58,996 bases of DNA from the NCBI GenBank assembly GCA_902545945.1, contig CACCID010000006.1:1-58996 (forward strand). Direction: 5' to 3'. A model generated the notes under the pieces. It did not search any database. It was given only the letters and a program-made list of their open reading frames with translations, and was not told where the DNA came from. Origin of the DNA: an uncultured Pelagibacteraceae bacterium. Lineage in GTDB: Bacteria > Pseudomonadota > Alphaproteobacteria > Pelagibacterales > Pelagibacteraceae. Positions 1 to 5,838 of the stretch are shown here, in pieces (position 1 is the stretch's first letter; the number at the start of each line of letters is the position of its first letter). Both the position numbers and the translations under genes were made by a program.

Positions 1-1
1 T

Positions 2-421
2 TTTGAAGGAAGATTTCAATATTTAAAAAGAGGAAAAATTAAAAATACACTTAATAAGAATGAGCAAATTATGCTTGACGGGGCTCATGCTGAGACAGAT
101 GCAGAAAATTTAGCAAATTACTTAAGAAAAATTAAAGTACCAAAATATGCTATTTGGGCAATGATGAAGAATAAGGAACCTAATTTATTCATTAAACAAT
201 TCAAAGGAATTTTCAAAAAGATAATAACAATACCTATTGACAACGAGAAAAACTGTATGTCTGCCAAAGATTTAAAATCTATCGCTGAAAAAAATTATTT
301 TGACGTACTTGTAGCGAATAATTTGGATGAAGCAATTAAAAAAATATCCTCTCACGATAAAAAGCTAATTGTTTGTTTAGGCTCTCTTTATAACGTTGGA
401 AATATTTTAAATAAAAATTAA
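2..421 (+). CDS. folC: Folylpolyglutamate/dihydrofolate synthase, C-terminal part (5' truncated)
   Basis: The reading frame is open from base 2, so the gene enters from outside the left edge. About 139 residues remain. The fragment carries GRFQ near its start and then LDGAHA, which match the conserved GR..(R/Q) and DGAHN motifs in the C-terminal Mur-ligase domain of FolC. FolC adds glutamate to folates in the cytoplasm. The apparent ATG at 71 is internal, because the frame upstream is homologous coding sequence. Its stop overlaps the end of the convergent trxA by 4 bases. In many alphaproteobacteria folC also lies beside a thioredoxin gene, which supports the call. The ATP-binding N-terminal domain is outside the window. 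Confidence 0.85.
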   Translation, partial: FEGRFQYLKRGKIKNTLNKNEQIMLDGAHAETDAENLANYLRKIKVPKYAIWAMMKNKEPNLFIKQFKGIFKKIITIPIDNEKNCMSAKDLKSIAEKNYFDVLVANNLDEAIKKISSHDKKLIVCLGSLYNVGNILNKN

Positions 422-735
422 ATATGAGGCTGAATAAATTCTAGCATATCTTTTTCGCTAGTTGCTCCAACTTTAGTTCCTAAAAGTTTTCCACTTTTAA
501 ATAATAGGACTGTAGGTACACCCCTAACTGAATATTTTGTTGGTTCGTTAGGTTGACTTTCAATATCATGATAATAACAGTCAATTTTATCAGCCATATC
601 GTTAGAAATTTTTTCTATAATTGGTTTTAATTGCTGACACGGTCCGCACCAGCTAGCTGAAAATTGAATCAGATTTAATTTATTCCCATTAATCTGATCT
701 TGAAATTTTTCATCTGTAGAATCTTTAAATGCCAT
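418..735 (-). CDS. trxA: Thioredoxin
   Basis: The protein has 105 residues, the normal size for a single-domain thioredoxin. The redox motif WCGPC is at residues 29-33 (cysteines 30 and 33), and the cis-proline loop GVPT is present. No signal peptide is visible, so it is a cytoplasmic disulfide reductase. One oddity is SASWCGPC where most thioredoxins have a buried Asp and WAxWCGPC; the rest fits the fold. It converges with folC. It could be a thioredoxin paralogue rather than the main TrxA. Confidence 0.9.
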   Translation of the reverse strand: MAFKDSTDEKFQDQINGNKLNLIQFSASWCGPCQQLKPIIEKISNDMADKIDCYYHDIESQPNEPTKYSVRGVPTVLLFKSGKLLGTKVGATSEKDMLEFIQPHI

Positions 736-769
736 ACACCTTAAATAAGTATTTTAAATTTTTTGTCAA

Positions 770-2188
770 CTATGCAGATGAGTAATGTTTTTCTAAATCT
801 TCAACGTATGCGTTAATATCATCTAAAATTTTTAATTTTTCCTTATCATCTTGTTTTTCAAATTTTGCTCTTAAAGTGTCAATCTCTGAATAAGTTCTTG
901 GTATAGTATTCCACTTTTCGTTATTCGTACTTAAAAGTTTCTTGGCTATATCTTTATGTATTAAATTATACTCTTCCTTGGTTAACAATTCAGGTTTTTC
1001 CATATAGAGAAGTTTTTTTCCAAAATATTGAAGACGTTCATCTTTAAATTTAGAAATTACACTTAATTTTTTATCCCACTCAGCAGTATGGAATTCGGGC
1101 ATTATTTTATTGTCCTCTGCTGTTGTAAATTTAGCATAAATACTTTCTTCGTTATATAGGTCCTCTTGCGATTTATTTTGTTCTTTTTCCTCAACTTCTG
1201 AACGTTTAATAGATTGAATTTTTTCTGCAAATTCACTATTTTTTCTGACAAGCTCTGCCCTAGCTTTTAATTTTGCTGTTCCTATAACTTTGTATTCCTC
1301 GAATTTATCTCCATAAGATGGATTCATTATTACCGGATGTTTATTATGTCTTACGGTTCTAATAAACTTTGGTTGTTTTTTCATTGCAGCCTCTAATTCC
1401 TTTATTGGCATGCTCAAGTAAGGTGTTGGATCATGCCTTAAATCAAAACATAACGGCCATTGATATTGAGGGTGCTGGCAAACAAAAGTTTGTACATAAG
1501 GTCTACTACGTCCATAAAAATATTCATTTGTGCAAAAGAAAAGTTCTTTTTTAATTATTTCTAATGATTGAGTTTTGTCCATAGTCAACATGCTTGCTTT
1601 CCAAACATTGGGAGCTTTTTTTGAAATAATTTTAGCTATTCCGATGGTGGCATCTACGTCTCCAATGGCTTGATGGGCGACATGTTTAATGCCATTAAGA
1701 GGGGCCATTTGGTCTAATTTGTAAACATCATTTCCTTTTTCGTTCACAGAATTTTTTAAAGTGTTTGGATAATATAAATTGGCAGCTCTAGCTAAACTCA
1801 GAACATCTCCTCTAGTGTTTCCATTTGTGCTTGTGATGTAGGGATATTCTAAAGTTTGAAATAAAGTACACCTTAGAAACTCTTCGTCGAATTCTATCGA
1901 GTTAAATCCTATGTAAGTAGCTTTGCCCCATCTTTTTAGAGTTTCTACAAATTGTCTGATCATCTCGTAATGAGATAAATTTGAATTCTTTAGCATCTGA
2001 GGTGATGATTTATTTACAATCAATGCCATGGCCTCAGGAATAATGCCTGGACTTAACCTGCATCTAGCATCAAATCTATCTAGTTCATCGAGATTATCAT
2101 TGGTTAAGACAGCGCCAATTTGAATTATCTGCCCCCAATATTTATTGGAGGAACTGGTCTCAAAATCATAAAAGACAAAATTAGACAT
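770..2188 (-). CDS. sbcB: Exodeoxyribonuclease I
   Basis: The protein has 472 residues, close to the usual ExoI length of about 475. The N-terminus FYDFETSS is the ExoI motif of the DEDDh exonuclease fold, with the metal-binding Asp and Glu in DFET. GFNSIEFDEEFLR is the second motif, and HQAIGDVDAT holds the late His and Asp of ExoIII. The C-terminal half corresponds to the SH3-like and helical extension of ExoI. The enzyme degrades single-stranded DNA 3' to 5' in recombination and repair. It sits 7 bases downstream of rmuC on the same strand, so the two nuclease-related genes are probably co-transcribed. Confidence 0.92.
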   Translation of the reverse strand: MSNFVFYDFETSSSNKYWGQIIQIGAVLTNDNLDELDRFDARCRLSPGIIPEAMALIVNKSSPQMLKNSNLSHYEMIRQFVETLKRWGKATYIGFNSIEFDEEFLRCTLFQTLEYPYITSTNGNTRGDVLSLARAANLYYPNTLKNSVNEKGNDVYKLDQMAPLNGIKHVAHQAIGDVDATIGIAKIISKKAPNVWKASMLTMDKTQSLEIIKKELFFCTNEYFYGRSRPYVQTFVCQHPQYQWPLCFDLRHDPTPYLSMPIKELEAAMKKQPKFIRTVRHNKHPVIMNPSYGDKFEEYKVIGTAKLKARAELVRKNSEFAEKIQSIKRSEVEEKEQNKSQEDLYNEESIYAKFTTAEDNKIMPEFHTAEWDKKLSVISKFKDERLQYFGKKLLYMEKPELLTKEEYNLIHKDIAKKLLSTNNEKWNTIPRTYSEIDTLRAKFEKQDDKEKLKILDDINAYVEDLEKHYSSA

Positions 2189-2195
2189 ATTAAAT

Positions 2196-3233
2196 CTACT
2201 TAAGAACTTTTATCTTTTCTGAATTTTCCTCTAATGTTTCTTTTACCTGTTGGGGGTCTTTAATATTAGAAAGTGTATTCATTATTGATCTTGCATCTCT
2301 TCCAAAGCCATCGGTTGCAGTCATAGCTTGTTCAAGTTTTTTCCTTAAATCTTTTATCCCATCAAAATGTTTGTCAAATCTTGAGCTAATATTTCTTAAA
2401 TCGCTATATATTTGTGAGGCGTGTTTCTGAATTTTTAACGTAGCAAAACCTAAATGATATGATTGTAATAATGCTGATAAAGTATTTGGTCCTGTAATCG
2501 TAACCTTATATTTAGTTCTTAATTCTTGAAGTAATAATTCTTTTGTCTTTGGATCTCTATAACTTGAGAGCTCGGCAAATAATCCCTCTGTAGGTACATA
2601 TACAATCGCAAAATCTGTACTCTTTGGTGGTGCTATATATTTTGTATTAACTGCTTTTGCTTTTAATCTAAAAGCAGCTGCTAAATCTTTTCTCGCCTCA
2701 GCTTGAGCATCCTTATCATTAGCATTATAAGCATCATCTATTGCTTTATATTTTTCTACAGGCCAATGACTATCGATAGGAAGTAAAACATCTTGAAGTT
2801 TTATAGCAAACTCAACAGTCTCGGATGTTTCTTCTTTCATTTTAACGTTAGCAATAAACTGTGAAGCCGGAAGTAAATCTTTTAAAAGAGCGCCTAAACC
2901 AAATTCAGCTAATGTACCATAAGTTTTCACTCCACTTAAAATTTTACTAAAATTATCTTGGCTTTTATTAAGTTCACTCACTTGTCGATTAAACACCCCA
3001 ACCTTTTCATCAACTTTTGTTAAAGCGCCTGTCATATCTTTTGCGACCTCTTTGCTCATGTTGTTAAAAGATTCACTAAAAGATAATTTTAACCCACCTA
3101 TATCTTCCTTTAATTTAATGAGTTCACTTTCCTCGTCTTTTCTTGGCTCTTTTTTAAATTTAAAAAGCAATAATATGTTTAGAATTATTAAAATACCTAT
3201 TAAAATAATAATTATCGACTCCATTATGCTCAC
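2196..3233 (-). CDS. rmuC: DNA recombination protein RmuC
   Basis: The protein has 345 residues. An N-terminal membrane anchor (residues 4-24) is followed by a coiled-coil stretch and the RmuC domain, with YGTLAEFGLGALL, LPIDSHWPVEKY and the GPNTLSALL block typical of the family. RmuC is a predicted PD-(D/E)XK-fold nuclease that limits recombination at inverted repeats. A GTG start at 3233 is preferred over the ATG at 3224, because an AAAGGAG ribosome binding site lies 6 bases before the GTG. It is followed closely by sbcB. Confidence 0.88.
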   Translation of the reverse strand: MSIMESIIIILIGILIILNILLLFKFKKEPRKDEESELIKLKEDIGGLKLSFSESFNNMSKEVAKDMTGALTKVDEKVGVFNRQVSELNKSQDNFSKILSGVKTYGTLAEFGLGALLKDLLPASQFIANVKMKEETSETVEFAIKLQDVLLPIDSHWPVEKYKAIDDAYNANDKDAQAEARKDLAAAFRLKAKAVNTKYIAPPKSTDFAIVYVPTEGLFAELSSYRDPKTKELLLQELRTKYKVTITGPNTLSALLQSYHLGFATLKIQKHASQIYSDLRNISSRFDKHFDGIKDLRKKLEQAMTATDGFGRDARSIMNTLSNIKDPQQVKETLEENSEKIKVLK

Positions 3234-3255
3234 GTTATACTCCTTTTGTTAAATT

Positions 3256-3474
3256 TCAATTAATATTTACCTCACCATAATAAATTGTACCTAACCCATC
3301 ACAACTTATACACTCAACAATTTCATCTTCTAGTAAGACTACGCCATCACCGGAACATTCAAAGCATTCGCCAACAATTTCATTTGAATAACTTTTCCTC
3401 TCCTTGAGTATTCTTTTTTTCATAAACTTTTCGGAAAAATCTATGATATTATTTTTAATTAATTTCTTTTTCAT
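3256..3474 (-). CDS. Small DnaJ-type zinc-finger protein without J domain
   Basis: This 72-residue protein has a basic N-terminus and two CxxCxGxG-type knuckles, CFECSGDG and CISCDGLG, about 15 residues apart. That is half of a DnaJ zinc-binding region, and there is no HPD-containing J domain. Four cysteines could hold one zinc ion, suggesting a small chaperone-related or RNA/protein-binding role; the function is unknown. It lies 22 bases upstream of rmuC on the same strand. The ATG at 3423 is an alternative start that would keep both knuckles. Confidence 0.65.
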   Translation of the reverse strand: MKKKLIKNNIIDFSEKFMKKRILKERKSYSNEIVGECFECSGDGVVLLEDEIVECISCDGLGTIYYGEVNIN

Positions 3475-3485
3475 AATTTTTTACA

Positions 3486-3506
3486 GGGAAGGGATCTATC
3501 CTTCCC
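3486..3506. other. 7-bp hairpin between tRNA-like element and zinc-finger gene
   Basis: GGGAAGG and CCTTCCC form a perfect 7-bp stem with a 7-base loop. Neither side is followed by a T run in the matching direction, so it is a poor intrinsic terminator. On the minus strand it lies between the tRNA-like element and the ATG of the zinc-finger gene. It may be a processing or leader structure. Confidence 0.45.
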
Positions 3507-3525
3507 CGCAAGATATAGTCATCTA

Positions 3526-3610
3526 TGGTGCTCAAAATCAGATTTGCACTGATACTCACCGTAGTGAAACAAGATTTACTTGTCGCGTCTAACTGTTTCG
3601 CCATTTGAGC
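3526..3610 (-). tRNA. Leucine-type (class II) tRNA-like element, degenerate
   Basis: Read on the minus strand, 85 bases fold as a full cloverleaf. There is a perfect 7-bp acceptor stem (GCTCAAA with TTTGAGC), discriminator A and an encoded CCA. The D arm is GCG/CGC, with AAA and TAGA in the loop as in tRNA-Leu. A long variable arm has stem TCAC/GTGA, and the T arm is ATCAG/CTGAT. Key positions are abnormal. The anticodon loop reads GTAAATC (in-register anticodon AAA, not a leucine anticodon). D-loop G19 is T, and the T loop is TGCAAAT instead of TTCRAAT. There is no room for base 26. It may be a tRNA pseudogene or a tRNA-like RNA. A translated ORF over it (3455-3637) is a shadow. Confidence 0.55.
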
Positions 3611-3626
3611 GTGAATTGTTAAATGA

Positions 3627-3725
3627 CTAAAAACCAAACAAAAACCTCCCTAAATAAATCAAACCAAAAGCTAAAATTATAAATAAAATAATACTCGTTA
3701 AAAATTGCCAGATTAGATTAAACAT
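3627..3725 (-). CDS. Putative 32-residue membrane peptide
   Basis: A short ORF from ATG at 3725 encodes 32 residues and is almost entirely hydrophobic: it starts MFNLIWQFL, contains SIILFIILAFGLIYLG and ends RFLFGF. It could span the membrane once. It begins 28 bases after the methyltransferase stop on the same strand. The only purine-rich site (GGGAG) is about 16 bases from the ATG, which is too far for a normal ribosome binding site. It may be real, possibly toxin-like, or chance AT-rich coding; the function is unknown. Confidence 0.35.
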   Translation of the reverse strand: MFNLIWQFLTSIILFIILAFGLIYLGRFLFGF

Positions 3726-3753
3726 AATTTATATAAATACACTCCCGAATATT

Positions 3754-4926
3754 TCAGTCATACATCTCCAATTGAATTTCACCAGTAAAACTTAATTTTT
3801 TTCCAAAAGGTTCTATCATTATATCATGATGATATTTAATTCTTTCTGGTTGTTTCTTTAAAGAATTTTTTACCGCAATTAAAATTTTTTTAGCTGCTAT
3901 AACAGGTACAGCCATTCCAATTTGCCGTCTTACAGACTCTTTATTTCCTTCAAATTTGTAATTATCATCAAAGGTTTGAAGTCTTGCACGTTCTCTATTT
4001 GTTAATGCTCTATTTTCTCTATAATGATAAACATGTGTGCCTCCACCCCCAGAGCCAGTGACTGTGTAAGCAGGCTTGCTACTTTCTAATTTTTTATAGA
4101 TTTGACTCATTCGAGCGCTTTTTACTCTTGGCAAACCAAATTCATCTGCTATTTGCCAAACATTTTGACCTTCTTTTGTATTTTCTAATCTCAATTTTAC
4201 ATCACTAGAATGTTTTGTGTATTCGTTGTTAAACGGCTTTTTTAAATCGTCTACTGAACCTTTTTGATTTGTTCCTGGAACACCTTCTTCTAAGGCTGTT
4301 TTACATGATATTGTTGGCAAGTTCCCGTTAGGTTTTTTATATGAAATATTATTTTTTTTGAAAAAATCTCCTCTATATCCTACCAATATTTGCCTATGGC
4401 GAGTTTGAGGAACTCCATACTCCTCAAACTTTAATTTATCTGCATATATGTGATACCCATGTTCCGAACATCTAGATAAGTCTCTCATAATTTTTGTAAA
4501 ATTTTTAAAACGCTCAGTATCCTTATGTTTTGCATTAGGTGGAGCAATTGAACTCACATTTTCAGCAACAAAAAAGTTGGGCTTAAAATGATTTAGAACC
4601 TTGCATGCAGCTTTATACAAAGGACCATATTTCCCTTTCAAGCCCTCTGTCTTACCTGCAATACTAAAATCATTACAGGGAAAGCCGAATAATAATCCGT
4701 CTATTTTCTTCATATTTTGCATTTTCTTATTTATAAATTCTTTATAAACATCGCCTTCAATTACCTCACAATTTGGATGGTGATTTTTAAAAGTCTTACA
4801 GGTGTCTGAGTGCAGGTCATTAGCCCAAACATGGATAAAACCCCCTGCTTTCTTTGCCCCTTCAGCAAAACCTCCAGGACCACAGAATAATTCGCCTATT
4901 TTAATTGATTTCTCGTATATTTTCAT
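3754..4926 (-). CDS. C5-cytosine-specific DNA methyltransferase
   Basis: The protein has about 390 residues, with the classical ordered motifs. Motif I is FCGPGG near the N-terminus, motif IV is GFPCNDFS with the catalytic cysteine, and motif VI is ENV. Motif VIII is QTRHRQILVG, followed by the target-recognition region, and motif X is QIGMAVP near the C-terminus. It methylates position 5 of cytosine in a specific DNA sequence; the target cannot be read from the sequence. Two ATGs are possible, 4938 and 4926. The second is used here, because MKIYEKS runs straight into the fold and a weak promoter (TTGTCA at 4963-4958) overlaps the first. It is divergent from the restriction-like operon and is the presumed protective partner of the Vsr/SRA/GHKL genes. 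Confidence 0.9.
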   Translation of the reverse strand: MKIYEKSIKIGELFCGPGGFAEGAKKAGGFIHVWANDLHSDTCKTFKNHHPNCEVIEGDVYKEFINKKMQNMKKIDGLLFGFPCNDFSIAGKTEGLKGKYGPLYKAACKVLNHFKPNFFVAENVSSIAPPNAKHKDTERFKNFTKIMRDLSRCSEHGYHIYADKLKFEEYGVPQTRHRQILVGYRGDFFKKNNISYKKPNGNLPTISCKTALEEGVPGTNQKGSVDDLKKPFNNEYTKHSSDVKLRLENTKEGQNVWQIADEFGLPRVKSARMSQIYKKLESSKPAYTVTGSGGGGTHVYHYRENRALTNRERARLQTFDDNYKFEGNKESVRRQIGMAVPVIAAKKILIAVKNSLKKQPERIKYHHDIMIEPFGKKLSFTGEIQLEMYD

Positions 4927-4983
4927 TATTATATACATATACCATACATTTTAAAAATGACAAGTATTATTTTAATTTTGTTG

Positions 4984-5012
4984 TTGACATTACCATAATA
5001 TTATGCTATAAA
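4984..5012 (+). promoter_or_regulatory. Strong sigma70-like promoter giving a near-leaderless transcript
   Basis: TTGACA (4984-4989), a 17-base spacer and TATAAA (5007-5012) make a near-consensus promoter. Transcription should begin 6-8 bases downstream, at about 5018-5020, which coincides with the ATG at 5019. No ribosome binding site precedes that ATG. Both facts suggest leaderless translation of the first gene of the island's plus-strand unit. Confidence 0.6.
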
Positions 5013-5018
5013 TCGATA

Positions 5019-5357
5019 ATGAAGCAAATAATACAATATTCTCAACTATACAAAGATATTTCTGTGTGGGATTTTAGCAGAGAGGCTTTGATTTTGGATG
5101 AGGTAAAGGAAGGAATAAAAGAAATGGAAGCAGGTAAAAAATCTAGAAGGGAGCGTTTTGAGTTTTATAGAGAAAAAAGACTTAAAAACGCAATAGACGC
5201 TATCAAGTTATGTCAAAACATGTCTAATAAGAATAGCTATGAGTATACGGATGAAGAAGCTCGGAAAATCATTAAATATCTTAGAGAAGCGATCCAAGAG
5301 TTAGAGCACTCGTTCAAAAAAAGCACTAAAAACAAGGACACAAAATATTTTGGATAA
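5019..5357 (+). CDS. Small hypothetical protein at the head of the island operon
   Basis: This 112-residue, charged, probably helical cytoplasmic protein starts MKQIIQYSQLYKD. It has two likely amphipathic helices, around EEARKIIKYLREAIQELEH and the preceding RFEFYREKRLKNAIDAIKL. The ATG at 5019 is chosen because the open frame further upstream runs through the divergent promoter region and into the methyltransferase start. No HTH or catalytic motif is recognised. Its place between a divergent methyltransferase and the ATPase is where R-M controller genes often lie, but nothing in the sequence proves that role. Confidence 0.6.
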   Translation: MKQIIQYSQLYKDISVWDFSREALILDEVKEGIKEMEAGKKSRRERFEFYREKRLKNAIDAIKLCQNMSNKNSYEYTDEEARKIIKYLREAIQELEHSFKKSTKNKDTKYFG

Positions 5358-5363
5358 TAAAAT

Positions 5364-5690
5364 ATGAGTTATCGAATAAATAAATTTAAAGAACGACTAG
5401 AGTATTTAAACGAATGGTTGCTGGATACTCTAAATTATGAGGAACATAGAAGTCTTAGCTTGAAAGCGACTTTAGATGTTTATGAAGACCAGCCTTTAGT
5501 TTCATTTTTGTACAAGATTTACCTCCTACCAATTTTAACTATTTCTTTTTTTAGCAAACTTAAAAATAGGTATTACATAAAAAAATGCGTTAAAGAAATG
5601 GCTTTAATTAGAAAAACAATAGAAAATCAAGAGCAATTTAGTCAAAAAATTTTAGAAAAATATAAAATAAAAAAAAATGAAAAAAATTAA
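5364..5690 (+). CDS. Hypothetical protein with one hydrophobic segment
   Basis: The protein has 108 residues and starts 6 bases after the previous gene, so it is co-transcribed with it. The middle part (VSFLYKIYLLPILTISFF) is hydrophobic enough to insert in a membrane. The flanks are lysine- and arginine-rich, and the C-terminus is a charged helix. No family is recognised. With the preceding gene it forms a small pair between the methyltransferase and the GHKL ATPase. Confidence 0.5.
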   Translation: MSYRINKFKERLEYLNEWLLDTLNYEEHRSLSLKATLDVYEDQPLVSFLYKIYLLPILTISFFSKLKNRYYIKKCVKEMALIRKTIENQEQFSQKILEKYKIKKNEKN

Positions 5691-5838
5691 CAGTTTGATG
5701 CAAATAACGAAGAGGAAGATACTTTCTACGGTGAAAAGCTACATCGGATTTAAGGGTTTGGAGTTTCTTCTCGCCATATTGCATCGTGGTCATAACAACT
5801 TCAAATCCATTAGCTTGAACAAAATAAATTTATGTTAG
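5691..5838. other. Compositionally odd spacer, possible gene relic
   Basis: Bases 5701-5820 are about 39% GC by direct count, against the roughly 30% look of the surroundings. Both strands stay open. The plus strand has a 46-codon frame from ATG 5698 to TAG 5838. The minus strand reads a protein-like stretch containing GFEVVMTTMQYGEKK with no good start. This may be the leftover end of a replaced gene. The plus-strand frame overlaps the ATPase start by 7 bases and could also be a translated leader. Confidence 0.3.

Noticed and set aside
1369-1554. Small plus-strand ORF opposite sbcB, and many similar minor ORFs in other frames of real genes
   Set aside because: They lie entirely inside well-supported genes, have no ribosome binding site and show no family pattern.
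3455-3637. 60-residue minus-strand ORF containing AQMAKQLDAT
   Set aside because: The phrase MAKQLDA is the usual translation of a leucine-type tRNA D arm; the ORF lies over the tRNA-like element and is a shadow of it.
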